In this document: piece by piece, positions 1 through 9,475 of the stretch | How the letters are laid out: each line of letters begins with the position of its first letter | Position numbering within the stretch: the stretch's first letter is position 1 | Assembly: GCF_900107245.1 (NCBI RefSeq) | Contig: NZ_FNPG01000004.1 | Location: 62,001 to 126,000, forward strand | DNA length: 64,000 nt | Direction: 5' to 3' | Source: Lachnobacterium bovis DSM 14045 | Lineage (GTDB): Bacteria; Bacillota; Clostridia; Lachnospirales; Lachnospiraceae | The notes under the pieces: model-generated | What the model saw: only the letters and a program-made list of their open reading frames with translations | Database searches by the model: none | Told to the model about the DNA's origin: nothing | Position numbers and translations under genes: made by a program

Positions 1-837
1 ATTATTAAAATAAAGGGAATACAGTTAGCAGAAGGAGAGATTTTGTTTGACCATTATATGGCAATGAATCCAGGTTTTGTTGAAGAGGAGATTACAGGTA
101 TTCCAACGTATGAACCTTCTTTTCATTTGCCAGCTATCTGGATAAGTGAAGGACAAAGAGAAAGAGCAGAAAGTTTAGGTTATACTGTTGTAGATCCTCC
201 TTCAATAATTGCTACGCATCTTACAGAAGTTATAAGAAATAATATTGCAGAGTTGTTGACTAGACAAGATGTTCAAAACCTAGTAGAGAATCTTAAGGAA
301 AGCAATCCGGTTTTAATTGAGGAATTAACTCCTAAGCTTTTAGGATTAGGAGAAATACAAAAAGTTTTACAGAATTTGCTTAATGAAGGCATATCAATAA
401 GAGATTTGCTTTCGATTTTTGAGACCTTAGCTGATCATGCAGCGGTAACTAGAGATACTGATGTTTTAACGGAATATGTAAGACAAAGCTTAAAGAGAGC
501 TATCTCTAGCAAATACTTCCCTGCAAATGAAGTGACAAGTATCGTTACACTTGACCCTAAGATTGAACAAGAAATTATGCAGTCTGTTAAACAAAGTGAG
601 CAAGGAGCTTTTATAACTCTTGATCCTGAGCGCACAAAAAATATTATGGATGCAGTAGAAAAAGAAGTGAATAAGCTTGAAAGCTTGGGAAAAAGTACAA
701 TTATCATAACATCACCTATTGTGAGAATGTATTTTAAAAAGTTAACAGAAGATTATTTTAAAAATTTGATTGTTGTTTCATATAATGAAGTAGATTCGGG
801 TGTAGAACTACAATCAGTGGGGATGGTGACGGCGTAA
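1..837 (+). CDS. flhA: Flagellar export apparatus protein FlhA, 3' part
   Basis: The reading frame is open from base 1, so only the last 278 codons are present; the N-terminal membrane domain lies outside the window. FlhA is the central export-gate component of the flagellar type III secretion system, and this portion is the cytoplasmic domain that docks chaperone-substrate complexes and forms the nonameric ring. The segment around PTYEPSFHLPAIWI followed by a helical C-terminus fits the family. It stops immediately before the flhF start, with no spacer, as expected for translational coupling in a fla/che operon. Identification rests on the sequence and on flhF/flhG following. Confidence 0.93.
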   Translation: MIKIKGIQLAEGEILFDHYMAMNPGFVEEEITGIPTYEPSFHLPAIWISEGQRERAESLGYTVVDPPSIIATHLTEVIRNNIAELLTRQDVQNLVENLKESNPVLIEELTPKLLGLGEIQKVLQNLLNEGISIRDLLSIFETLADHAAVTRDTDVLTEYVRQSLKRAISSKYFPANEVTSIVTLDPKIEQEIMQSVKQSEQGAFITLDPERTKNIMDAVEKEVNKLESLGKSTIIITSPIVRMYFKKLTEDYFKNLIVVSYNEVDSGVELQSVGMVTA

Positions 838-2370
838 ATGACAATAAATAAATATCAAGGAAAAACAAGGGAAGAGGCGCTTGAAAAAGCAAAAAAAGAA
901 TTAGGAGAAAATGTTGTTGTTATGAATGAAAAGACAGTTAAATCGAAGGGAATTTTAAGTGCATTTAAAAGTCAGATGATTGAAATAACAGCGGCAGTAG
1001 ATGAGGAAAAGGAGAATTATATTAAGGATATGAAACCATTTAAAAATCAGATGAAAACACATGAGAGTATAGATTTATCAGTAGATGAAGAAATTGAAAT
1101 TCCAATTAAAGAACCTGTTGGAGTTTCCTTCGAAAAAGATACAAATAATTCTTACGATAACGATTTATATCAGAATGGGGTATATTCTAATAATTTGAAT
1201 AGTACATATACAAATAAAGTTTATCGCAATGAATCAGAGAGCGGATTGTTTAAGAATTTTAAAAAAGAAAAAGAGATTGATAAGGATTTTAGTACGCTAA
1301 GAGATGAAGGCGAAGTTAAAGATTTTGTATATAAAAATAGCGAAGCAAAGGAAAAAGTTCAAAAGCCAATATTTGAACAACTAAATGAAAAGGTTGCTCT
1401 TGAAAGCATAAAAAAACCTTCTGTAAGAACCGAAGAACCGGTAAAAAGAATTATTCATGGTAAAAACGAATCATCCGAGATAGATGATCGCTTAGAAAAT
1501 CTTGGGAGCATGTTTGAAAAAAAACTAGGTGGTACTATTGCACAAGAAAAGATGTTTTATAAAGCTCCTACTGCAGAAGAAATTAATTTTGTTAAGATAT
1601 TATATAAGACTTTGTTGAGCAATGAAGTAAGTGAAAAAAACATCAATCAAATTTTGTGTGAGGTAGAAAAATTTATTAGACCAGGAATCAGTTTAGATAC
1701 AATTTTATCTAATGTATATCAGAAATTGATTCTTCGATTAGGTACACCTACTACAATTAAGTGTTCTGGGAAAACACCTAAGGTTGTGTTCTTTATTGGG
1801 CCAACAGGGGTTGGTAAAACAACAACAATTGCAAAAATTGCTTCAAAATATAAGATGGAAAAAAATAAAAAGGTAGCATTTTTGACAGCAGATACATATA
1901 GAATTGCTGCTACAGAACAGTTAAGAGTTTATGCAAATATTCTAGATGCACCGTTATCAATTATTTATTCAGTAGACGAGTTGAATGAAGCTGTCTTGCA
2001 GTTGTCAGAATATGATTTAATTTTTGTTGATACAGCAGGATTTTCTCATAAAAATATTGAACAAAAAAATGATACTAGAATTTTAATTAATCAGTTAGAT
2101 GAGGAATATGAAAGAGAAGTATTTCTGGTTTTGAGTGCAACAACAAAATTAAAGGATTTAATGGAGATATCAGATAGTTTTCATGAGATATCAGATTATA
2201 GTATTATTTTTACTAAATTAGATGAGACAACGTGCTATGGCAATATTTTAAATATCAAATTGCATGCAAATGCTGATTTATCGTATGTAGCTTATGGACA
2301 AAACGTACCAGAAGATTTATCAGTAATTGATATTCAAAAAGTTGTAAAGCATTTATTGGGGGGAAAATAA
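838..2370 (+). CDS. flhF: Flagellar biosynthesis SRP-like GTPase FlhF
   Basis: 510 residues. The N-terminal B domain starts with the typical short beta/helix segment (YQGKTREEALEKAKKELG). A long, charged, poorly conserved linker to about residue 240 follows, then an SRP-type NG domain. Visible GTPase motifs are the P-loop GPTGVGKTTT at about residue 321, DTAG (G3) and TKLDE (G4). FlhF sets the position and number of flagella and forms a GTP-dependent dimer regulated by FlhG, whose gene follows 6 bases later. The start abuts the flhA stop, with a purine-rich SD inside the flhA end. The linker is longer than in Bacillus FlhF. Confidence 0.95.
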   Translation: MTINKYQGKTREEALEKAKKELGENVVVMNEKTVKSKGILSAFKSQMIEITAAVDEEKENYIKDMKPFKNQMKTHESIDLSVDEEIEIPIKEPVGVSFEKDTNNSYDNDLYQNGVYSNNLNSTYTNKVYRNESESGLFKNFKKEKEIDKDFSTLRDEGEVKDFVYKNSEAKEKVQKPIFEQLNEKVALESIKKPSVRTEEPVKRIIHGKNESSEIDDRLENLGSMFEKKLGGTIAQEKMFYKAPTAEEINFVKILYKTLLSNEVSEKNINQILCEVEKFIRPGISLDTILSNVYQKLILRLGTPTTIKCSGKTPKVVFFIGPTGVGKTTTIAKIASKYKMEKNKKVAFLTADTYRIAATEQLRVYANILDAPLSIIYSVDELNEAVLQLSEYDLIFVDTAGFSHKNIEQKNDTRILINQLDEEYEREVFLVLSATTKLKDLMEISDSFHEISDYSIIFTKLDETTCYGNILNIKLHANADLSYVAYGQNVPEDLSVIDIQKVVKHLLGGK

Positions 2371-2376
2371 ACGAAA

Positions 2377-3264
2377 ATGGATCAGGCACAGCAATTACGA
2401 GAAGCCATAAATCATAAAAAGCAAAATGCTCCGTTGAAAAAAGTAGCCCGTGTTCTTGCTGTAACAAGTGGAAAAGGTGGCGTTGGCAAATCAAATATTT
2501 CTGTAAATTTAGCAGTGGTTTTACAGAAACTAGGGAAAAAAGTAATCATTTTTGACGCAGATTTTGGTTTGGCAAATGTTGAGGTCATGTTTGGAAGTAA
2601 ACCAGAGTATACTTTATCAGATTTGATATATAGAGGAATGAGCATTAGAGAAATTATAAATATTGGACCTCATGGAATTGGCTTTATCTCGGGAGGATCA
2701 GGAATAATTGGATTAAACAATTTAGGTAGAAACCAGATTTTATATATGGTCAAATCTCTTGAAGATTTAAATGAAATGGCAGATTATATAATAATTGATA
2801 CAGGAGCTGGAATTTCTAATCAAGTGGTTGAATTTTTGAAATTTAGCCCAGAAGTTCTTTTGGTTACAACTCCGGATCCAAGTTCTATTGCAGATTCTTA
2901 TTCATTACTTAAGGCCTTATATAAAAATCCTGGATATATAAAAGGACACACTAAGATTCACGTTATAGCCAATAAAGTTGTTTCAAAGGAAGAAGGAAAC
3001 GGCGTCTTTTCTAAATTGAGTTCTGTTGTTACAAATTTTTTGGACGAAGAAATAGACTATTATGGAATGATTCCAGCAGATGTTCAACTAGAAAAAGCCG
3101 TTAAGCAACAAAAAATCGTTTCTGAAGTAAATGCGAATGCTAAATCATCAAAAGCATTTAGAGAATTGGCAAATAAACTAATTGATAAAGAAGATGTAAC
3201 AGATAGGACAAAAAAATTTGGAATATCACAGCTATTTTCAGAAATTTTGAATAATAAATTATAA
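2377..3264 (+). CDS. flhG: MinD/ParA-type flagellar number regulator FlhG
   Basis: 295 residues of the deviant Walker A ATPase family: SGKGGVGKSN at about residue 31, then FDADFGLANV (switch I region) and IIIDTGAG (Walker B). FlhG (YlxH/FleN) limits flagellar number by stimulating FlhF GTPase activity and interacting with switch components at the membrane. A short N-terminal segment rich in Gln, Lys and Arg (DQAQQLREAINHKK) matches the FlhF-activating DQAxxLR element described for this family. It sits directly downstream of flhF in the motility operon. The C-terminal end is helical and presumably contains the membrane-targeting helix. Confidence 0.94.
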   Translation: MDQAQQLREAINHKKQNAPLKKVARVLAVTSGKGGVGKSNISVNLAVVLQKLGKKVIIFDADFGLANVEVMFGSKPEYTLSDLIYRGMSIREIINIGPHGIGFISGGSGIIGLNNLGRNQILYMVKSLEDLNEMADYIIIDTGAGISNQVVEFLKFSPEVLLVTTPDPSSIADSYSLLKALYKNPGYIKGHTKIHVIANKVVSKEEGNGVFSKLSSVVTNFLDEEIDYYGMIPADVQLEKAVKQQKIVSEVNANAKSSKAFRELANKLIDKEDVTDRTKKFGISQLFSEILNNKL

Positions 3265-3347
3265 GATAAAATTCTTTGAACAATAGATTATAGGGCAATA
3301 TCATAACTTTAAGTTTTAGTAGTGGTTCAAGCTTAAGGAGATAATTT

Positions 3348-4088
3348 ATGACTTTTTTAAAGGATGTTGTTAATCCAGGCGATAAGGTTAAAATTTTTAT
3401 GAAACAGCCTGTAAAAAAGAAAGATGGAACAGAAAAAGTGTTTTTTGAAACAGAAGTATTAGACATTACAGAAGAAGGAAATATTGCAGTTGCTATTCCA
3501 ACTAGGAAAACAAAAACTGTGTTATTCCCTTTTAATGTGGTGTTTGTCTTTACTTTTTTTACAAAAAGCGGAATATACAAGTGTGAAATCGAGATAATTA
3601 ACCGATATAAAATACAGAACTTGTCCTTTATGGTCCTTTCAGAAAAAACTAGAATTAAAAAAATTCAAAGACGAGAATACTATCGTTTAGCATGTACGCT
3701 AGATATGAATTACTATCTTTTAACTCAAGAAGAAAGTACCTTGAATTCTGCTGAGGAAATATTTAACAGTATGAGAGAAAATGGAATCGATCGTTTAAGG
3801 GAAAGAAAAGCAACCATAGTAGATATTAGCGGAGGAGGGTTGCGTTTTGCTTCAAAGGAACAAGTTGGTAGAGAAAATTATATCTTAATTAACGTGGCAC
3901 TTTGTACAGGTGAAATGGAAAAAGAGTTTTATATTGTTGCGAAGGTTATTGCGTCATATAAAAACTCTAATGATCATGATATTTATAATCAAAGAGTTGA
4001 ATTTATTTTTAAGGATAATAAGATTCGAGATGTAATTATTAGATATGTGTATCAAGAACAAAGAAGATCACGCAAAAAGAAAAAATAG
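3348..4088 (+). CDS. c-di-GMP-binding flagellar brake protein (YcgR/YpfA type, PilZ)
   Basis: 246 residues with the two-domain YcgR layout: an N-terminal beta-rich PilZN-like domain (about 1-105) and a C-terminal PilZ domain. The c-di-GMP binding signature is visible: the RxxxR pair at R109 and R113 (RREYYR), and DISGGG at about 159-164 ([D/N]xSxxG). Proteins of this type slow or stop flagellar rotation when c-di-GMP rises. It lies in the fla/che operon between flhG and cheB, with SD AAGGAG 8 bases before the ATG. An 83-base gap separates it from flhG, the largest in this part of the operon. The Arg/Lys-rich C-terminal tail (RRSRKKKK) is unusual. Confidence 0.88.
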   Translation: MTFLKDVVNPGDKVKIFMKQPVKKKDGTEKVFFETEVLDITEEGNIAVAIPTRKTKTVLFPFNVVFVFTFFTKSGIYKCEIEIINRYKIQNLSFMVLSEKTRIKKIQRREYYRLACTLDMNYYLLTQEESTLNSAEEIFNSMRENGIDRLRERKATIVDISGGGLRFASKEQVGRENYILINVALCTGEMEKEFYIVAKVIASYKNSNDHDIYNQRVEFIFKDNKIRDVIIRYVYQEQRRSRKKKK

Positions 4089-4097
4089 GTGGCTCGA

Positions 4098-5255
4098 ATG
4101 AGAAAAAAAATTTTAGTTATTGATGACTCTGCACTCCTGAGAAGAGTTATGTGTGATATAATCAACTCAGATAGTAATCTTCAAGTAGTTGATACATGCA
4201 AAGACGGAGTAGAAGGATATGAAAAACTAAAAAACAATACATATGATGGCGTGATTTTAGATGTCAATATGCCGAGAATGTCTGGACTTGAGCTTTTAGA
4301 AAAGTTGAAGGCTGACAATATTAAAGCCAAAATAATTATTGTAAGTACTGTAGCAAGAGCGGAATCGCAGATTACAATAAGAGCTTTAGAATTAGGGGCA
4401 ATTGATTTTGTCGAAAAACCACTTAATATTATCGAAGCTAAGGGTGATGTTTTTAAAAATAGATTGCTCGTAATTTTGAATAATTCGATTGTGTCAGATG
4501 GTGTAGGAAAAACAAGGCGAAAAGATTTTACGCAGCAGTCTGTTAGTTTTCCACCTAAAGCAAGTAGCACACGAAGAGAGAGACAATCCGATAATTCATG
4601 TGTCGAGAAGTTTAAGCCGGTTGAGGTTTCATCAGATAAAAGGCATCAAAAAATTAGACCATCAAAAGGAGCAAAGAACGTATTAATTGCAGTAGCGTGC
4701 TCTACAGGAGGACCCAAAGCATTACAAAGAGTAGTGCCTTACATTCCTAGTGAAATTGATGCTCCAATTGTTATAGTTCAGCATATGCCTAAAGGATTCA
4801 CACAATCGTTAGCAGAAAGACTTAATGAGATAAGCAAGGTAAGTGTAAAAGAAGCAGAAAATGGAGAAGTCCTAAAAAAAGGTGTAGTTTATATTGCACC
4901 TGGAGGTAATCATTTAGAGATAAAGAAGGTTTCTGATTCATCACATAAGATTGTTTTTAACGATATGCCTGCTATTGGTGGATTAAAACCCTGTGCCAAT
5001 GTAATGTACGACTCTCTTATCACATCAGGTTATGACAAAATTGTATGCGTTGTGCTTACAGGAATGGGTGCAGACGGTACAGCAGGAATAACATCTTTAG
5101 CATCTAAGAAACCAGTATATATTATTTCACAAAACGAACAAACTTGTGTAGTTTATGGAATGCCAAGGGCAATTGCTTTAACGGGACTTGTTGATGAGGT
5201 AGTTCCATTAAATGATGTTGCAAATTGTATTACAAAAAATGTGGGGGTAAAATAA
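4098..5255 (+). CDS. cheB: Chemotaxis response regulator, protein-glutamate methylesterase CheB
   Basis: 385 residues from the chosen ATG. The frame opens 9 bases earlier at a GTG, but AGGTGG at 4087-4092 is a good SD for the ATG at 4098, so I prefer that. The N-terminal receiver domain has the phospho-acceptor in VILDVNMPRMSG. The C-terminal methylesterase/deamidase has the Ser (ACSTGGPKAL), His (VQHMPKGFT) and Asp (GMGADGTAG) of its catalytic triad. CheB removes methyl groups from receptor glutamates to reset sensitivity. A Ser/Arg-rich linker of about 60 residues joins the domains. cheA follows directly. No CheR gene is in the window. Confidence 0.95.
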   Translation: MRKKILVIDDSALLRRVMCDIINSDSNLQVVDTCKDGVEGYEKLKNNTYDGVILDVNMPRMSGLELLEKLKADNIKAKIIIVSTVARAESQITIRALELGAIDFVEKPLNIIEAKGDVFKNRLLVILNNSIVSDGVGKTRRKDFTQQSVSFPPKASSTRRERQSDNSCVEKFKPVEVSSDKRHQKIRPSKGAKNVLIAVACSTGGPKALQRVVPYIPSEIDAPIVIVQHMPKGFTQSLAERLNEISKVSVKEAENGEVLKKGVVYIAPGGNHLEIKKVSDSSHKIVFNDMPAIGGLKPCANVMYDSLITSGYDKIVCVVLTGMGADGTAGITSLASKKPVYIISQNEQTCVVYGMPRAIALTGLVDEVVPLNDVANCITKNVGVK

Positions 5256-7397
5256 ATGGATGTAGGTCAATATCTTGAAATATTTATTGATGAGAGCAGT
5301 GAACATTTACAGACTTTAAGTGACTGTATTATGACACTTGAACAAGAGCCTGATAATAAGGATACTATAAATGAAGTTTTCCGTGCAGCTCACTCTTTAA
5401 AGGGTATGGCAGGAACTATGGGATTTAAAAGAATGCAACATTTGACCCATGATATGGAAAATGTTTTTCAGGAAGTTAGAAGTGATAAGATTCAAGTTGA
5501 TAGCGCGATGATTGACTTGCTATTTGAATGCTTAGATGCGTTAGATGGATATCTTGCGAATGTAAAAAATACTTCTGATGAAGGTACTGAAGATAATGAA
5601 AATATAATTAAAGAGTTAAATGATTTTTTGGCAAAAGCAAACGGGGAGGCTCCAAAATCATCAGCTCCTAAGAAAGAAGAGAGTGCACCAAAAAAAGATG
5701 ATGCACCTGCTGCAAGTGGTGGAGAAGATGTACATATTCCGAATCTTGAATTAACAGATAAAGAGATTGATGATATTAAATCGGCTAAAGATAGCGGACA
5801 TAAAATTTATTATATAGATGTAGCTATTCAAAAAGATTGTCTTTTAAAAGCTGCTCGTGCATTTTTGGTTTTTAAAGCAGTTGAAGAATTCGGCCAGATT
5901 CTTGTGTTCCGTCCAAGTTCACAAGAGATTGAAGATGAAAACTTTGAATTGAATTTTAGTTTTGTTTTTGCAACATCAGAAGAATTAGAAAAGATTGAAG
6001 CAGCAGCAACTAGTGTTTCAGAAATTGAGAATATAACCTCTATTAGTGTGACAGATGTTGCTATGTTAGATCAGTCACAAGCTAAAGAAGAAAAGAAAGA
6101 AGAGCCTAAAGAAGAGAAAAAAGAAACACCGGCAGCACCAGCAGCAACACCTGCACCGGCGGCACCAGCAGCAACACCTGCACCAGCAGCTAAAGCAGGC
6201 GCAGCAAATAATAAGAATACAAAGGTTGCTAAACCGGTTGCAAGTAGAACTGTACGTGTAGATATTGAAAAATTAGATGCATTAATGAATCAGGTTTCAG
6301 AGTTGATTATTGCTAAGAACTCAATTGTTTCAATGAGTAATACGGATGGAAATGGCGTTAATTCCCAAGGATTCCATGAACAGATTGAGTATCTTGAAAG
6401 AATTACAACAAGTTTACACGAATCAGTAATGAAAGTTCGAATGGTTCCAATTGAATCAGTTGTTAATAAATATCCAAGAATGATTCGTGATTTGTCTAGA
6501 AAATTAGATAAACCAATGGAACTTACAATGACTGGTGAAGAAACAGAGCTTGATAGAACGGTAGTAGATCAGATTGGTGACCCTTTGCAACATTTGCTTA
6601 GAAATTCAGCTGATCATGGTATTGAGTCTAAGGAGATTCGTGCAGAAAGAGGAAAACCAGAATCTGGACATATTTTCTTGAACGCTTATCAGGAAGGAAA
6701 TAATGTCATTATTAAAGTAGGCGATGATGGCAATGGTATTGATACAGAAGCTGTAAAGAGTAAAGCTATTGAAAGAGGTATAGTTACACCAGAACAAGCA
6801 GAGTCTATGTCACAAAAAGAAATAGTTAATTTATTATTTATGCCTAGTTTCTCAATGGCTAAAAAGATTACAGATATTTCTGGTAGAGGTGTAGGACTTG
6901 ACGTTGTTAAGTCTAATATCGAAGGCTTAGGTGGTGACGTAGAGGTTGAATCTAAATTTGGAGAGGGTTCAACATTTACTGTTAGGTTGCCTTTAACATT
7001 AGCAATTATTCAGGCTCTATTGGTTGAAGTACGTGGAGATAAATATGCTATTGCATTAGGTTCAATTCTTAACATAGAGGATATTGCAATTGGTGATATT
7101 AAGTATGTAGAAAATAGAGAAGTTATTAATTTAAGAGGAACTGTTATTCCTATTATTAGAATGGATAAGATACTTGGTATTGAACCAAGAGAAGAAGATC
7201 CCGATGTATTAACAGTTGTTATTGTAAATCGTGGTGATAATAATGCCGGACTTGTTGTAGATAATTTAGTGGGACAGCAAGAAATAGTTATCAAATCATT
7301 AGGTGATTACATTAAAGCAAACAAATTAATTAGTGGTGCAACAATCTTAGGTGATGGTGAAGTTGCTCTAATATTAGATGTAAATACATTAATGTAA
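5256..7397 (+). CDS. cheA: Chemotaxis histidine kinase CheA
   Basis: 713 residues. Domains in order: the P1 Hpt domain with phospho-His 46 (AAHSLKG); a P2-like domain at about 165-270; an Ala/Pro/Lys-rich linker; P3 dimerisation; a P4 HATPase with the N box (HLLRNSADHGIE), G1 (VGDDGNGID) and G2 (GRGVGLDVV); and a CheW-like P5. CheA phosphorylates CheY and CheB in response to receptor state. It starts 0 bases after cheB, with a G-rich SD in the cheB end, and is followed by cheW. The linker carries a 27-bp DNA tandem repeat (6129-6191). Confidence 0.97.
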   Translation: MDVGQYLEIFIDESSEHLQTLSDCIMTLEQEPDNKDTINEVFRAAHSLKGMAGTMGFKRMQHLTHDMENVFQEVRSDKIQVDSAMIDLLFECLDALDGYLANVKNTSDEGTEDNENIIKELNDFLAKANGEAPKSSAPKKEESAPKKDDAPAASGGEDVHIPNLELTDKEIDDIKSAKDSGHKIYYIDVAIQKDCLLKAARAFLVFKAVEEFGQILVFRPSSQEIEDENFELNFSFVFATSEELEKIEAAATSVSEIENITSISVTDVAMLDQSQAKEEKKEEPKEEKKETPAAPAATPAPAAPAATPAPAAKAGAANNKNTKVAKPVASRTVRVDIEKLDALMNQVSELIIAKNSIVSMSNTDGNGVNSQGFHEQIEYLERITTSLHESVMKVRMVPIESVVNKYPRMIRDLSRKLDKPMELTMTGEETELDRTVVDQIGDPLQHLLRNSADHGIESKEIRAERGKPESGHIFLNAYQEGNNVIIKVGDDGNGIDTEAVKSKAIERGIVTPEQAESMSQKEIVNLLFMPSFSMAKKITDISGRGVGLDVVKSNIEGLGGDVEVESKFGEGSTFTVRLPLTLAIIQALLVEVRGDKYAIALGSILNIEDIAIGDIKYVENREVINLRGTVIPIIRMDKILGIEPREEDPDVLTVVIVNRGDNNAGLVVDNLVGQQEIVIKSLGDYIKANKLISGATILGDGEVALILDVNTLM
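6129..6191 (+). repeat. 27-bp in-frame tandem repeat in the CheA linker
   Basis: Two full copies and a partial third of a 27-bp unit encode PAAPAATPA twice and then PAA. The copies differ at few bases, so the unit probably duplicated recently and could vary in number by slippage. It lengthens the flexible linker before P3 and does not disturb the frame. Confidence 0.85.
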
Positions 7398-7413
7398 TCG
7401 GGAGGTGAACAAT

Positions 7414-7908
7414 ATGTCAGAAGCAAATGTTGCGGAATTTGAAGAAGTTGAAAAAGTACTTACACAATATATTGTAGTTAGAATTGGCAGTGAAAAATAT
7501 GGAATTGATATTGGATATGTTGACAATATAGTAAGAATGCAAAAGATTACAAAAGTTCCAATGGCACAGGATTATTTTGCAGGCATAATTAATTTACGTG
7601 GTGAGATTGTTCCAGTTATGAGTATAAGAAAAAAGATGGGATTGTCAGAAGATGTTTTTACAGGAAAATCGAGAATTATTATTTTAAAAGTTGAAGAAAG
7701 AGGAAATCTCGGAATTATTGTAGATGAAGTAAGAGAAGTAATCACATTGAGTGAAGATGATATTGAAAAAGTCAGCAATGGTGGATCATCACATGGTACA
7801 CCTAAGCAGAGTTTTATTAATGGAATTGGAAAAAACGGCGAGGAATTAATTTCATTATTTGAAATAAATGACATTATAAGTGAAAAAGAGAATTCTAATT
7901 CAAATTAG
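7414..7908 (+). CDS. cheW: Chemotaxis coupling protein CheW
   Basis: 164 residues from the ATG at 7414. The frame extends to a GTG at 7405, but GGGAGG at 7400-7405 serves as the SD and overlaps that codon, so the ATG is preferred. It is a single CheW domain: QYIVVRIGSEKYGIDI, the conserved AGIINLRGEIVPVM segment, and a closing FINGIGKNGEELISLFEI. It couples CheA to chemoreceptor tips. The gene lies 16 bases after cheA and is followed by cheC. Confidence 0.95.
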   Translation: MSEANVAEFEEVEKVLTQYIVVRIGSEKYGIDIGYVDNIVRMQKITKVPMAQDYFAGIINLRGEIVPVMSIRKKMGLSEDVFTGKSRIIILKVEERGNLGIIVDEVREVITLSEDDIEKVSNGGSSHGTPKQSFINGIGKNGEELISLFEINDIISEKENSNSN

Positions 7909-7947
7909 TAATATTTATTAAAAAGAAAGTATTTTACAGGAGGAAGT

Positions 7948-8568
7948 ATGGCAAATTTTTCCTTAGATGATGTTAACAATATGTATATTGATGTTTTAAA
8001 GGAACTTGGAAACATAGGTGCTGGCAATGCAACAACTGCAATTGCGAGCATGATTAGCGAAAAAATTGATATGAGGGTTCCTAAAGTAGAACTTATGGAA
8101 GCATCGAAACTTGGATCTGCAATTTGCCCAGAAGATGAGACTATAGTTGGCATTTTTTTAGAAGTGCAGGAAGATATTTCGGGAAGTATGATGTTCTTAA
8201 TGAAAATGCCAGCTGCTCATTATTTGGTAAACAAATTGATGATGAGAGATTTAGAATATAATGAACCTTTTACGGAAATGGATTTATCTGCCTTAAAAGA
8301 AGTGGGTAATATTATCGCTGGTTCATATTTATCAGCACTATCATCATTGACAGGTCTTGTTATTGGACCATCCATTCCATCCATTTCGGTTGATATGGCT
8401 GCAGCAATTTTAAGTGTCCCAGCAATTATGTTTGGTCAGTATGGAGACAATGCACTTTTTATTGAAACCGAATTTGGCGATGATGTAATGATTGAAGGTT
8501 ATTTTATTTTAATGCCTGATGAAGACTCATATGATAAGATTTTGGGTGCATTAGGCATAAGTTTGTAA
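7948..8568 (+). CDS. cheC: CheY-P phosphatase CheC
   Basis: 206 residues with the duplicated phosphatase motif of the CheC/CheX/FliY family. The first copy is around KELGNIGAGNAT and the second around KEVGNIIAGSYL, each with Glu and Asn three residues apart. CheC dephosphorylates CheY-P and binds CheD, linking CheY-P to receptor deamidation. SD AGGAGG precedes the ATG. The cheC-cheD order is typical of Gram-positive chemotaxis operons. Confidence 0.94.
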   Translation: MANFSLDDVNNMYIDVLKELGNIGAGNATTAIASMISEKIDMRVPKVELMEASKLGSAICPEDETIVGIFLEVQEDISGSMMFLMKMPAAHYLVNKLMMRDLEYNEPFTEMDLSALKEVGNIIAGSYLSALSSLTGLVIGPSIPSISVDMAAAILSVPAIMFGQYGDNALFIETEFGDDVMIEGYFILMPDEDSYDKILGALGISL

Positions 8569-8588
8569 ATATAAGGAGCAAATATTTT

Positions 8589-9074
8589 ATGGGAGTAACT
8601 CTTAAAGTAGGTATGGCAGATTTAAAAATTGCAAAAGCTCCAGACTCTCTTACTACGTTGGGATTAGGTTCATGTATTGGCTTGACTTTGTATGATCCTG
8701 TGGCAAAAGTTGGGGGATTAGTGCATTATATGCTGCCAGATAGTACACAGTTAAAAACTAATACTAATATTGCTAAATTTGGAGATACAGGAATCGTAGA
8801 GCTTTATAATCAAATGATAAAACAAGGTGCATCTCCAAGAAGAATGGTGGCCAAAATTGCAGGTGGAGCTAAAATGTTTGGTGGTAGTGGTATTTCAAAT
8901 ATAGTAAATGTTGGGGAAAGAAATGAATTAGCAGCACAAAAAGCTTTAAAGAAATTGAATATTCCTTTAGTTGCACAAGATACAGGATTAAATTATGGTA
9001 GAACAGTAATATTAGATTGTGAAACAGGAGATTTTATTATAAAGGCAGTAGGAAAACCTCTTAAGACAATTTGA
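8589..9074 (+). CDS. cheD: Chemoreceptor glutamine deamidase CheD
   Basis: 161 residues. The catalytic Cys sits in GLGSCIGLTLYD and the His in GLVHYMLPDS, matching the papain-like dyad of CheD. It deamidates receptor glutamines and is sequestered by CheC when CheY-P is high. It follows cheC after 20 bases with SD AAGGAG. Confidence 0.95.
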   Translation: MGVTLKVGMADLKIAKAPDSLTTLGLGSCIGLTLYDPVAKVGGLVHYMLPDSTQLKTNTNIAKFGDTGIVELYNQMIKQGASPRRMVAKIAGGAKMFGGSGISNIVNVGERNELAAQKALKKLNIPLVAQDTGLNYGRTVILDCETGDFIIKAVGKPLKTI

Positions 9075-9108
9075 AGTGTAAGAGGATTTTAAAGAAGGCG
9101 GTAAACAT

Positions 9109-9429
9109 ATGAATACTAAATACATACCTGCGATTGTTATGCTTATAGGAGGTTTAATTGATTGTATATTTGCAATTATAAACCATCTGAATCTCTTTGA
9201 TTTTACATTAGAACTGTTAATTGTTTTAGTTGTTTTCCTTGTCATCGGCGAGTGCGTAAGATATGTTTTGGATAGAAATTTAAATAATTTTTCAGATAAA
9301 AATGAAGAAGATGATGAAGAGATGGATGAAGACGACGAAGATTACGATGAAGACGACGAGGAGTATGGAGAAGACGATGAGGATGAAGCTGATAATGTGG
9401 ATTCTTTGGAAGAAGATGATGATTATTAG
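9109..9429 (+). CDS. Small membrane protein with a very acidic C-terminal tail, unknown function
   Basis: 106 residues: two hydrophobic segments at about 5-22 and 27-47, then a tail from about residue 63 made almost only of Asp and Glu. SD AGGCGG precedes the start. I do not know its function. Position between cheD and sigD, and similar small genes at this place in Lachnospiraceae motility operons, suggest a role at the flagellar export apparatus or membrane, but nothing in the sequence proves it. The acidic tail could bind cations or a basic partner. Confidence 0.7.
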   Translation: MNTKYIPAIVMLIGGLIDCIFAIINHLNLFDFTLELLIVLVVFLVIGECVRYVLDRNLNNFSDKNEEDDEEMDEDDEDYDEDDEEYGEDDEDEADNVDSLEEDDDY

Positions 9430-9475
9430 TTAAAAAGATATAAAGAAAACTATATAGAAAATGAGGGGTTGTGCG

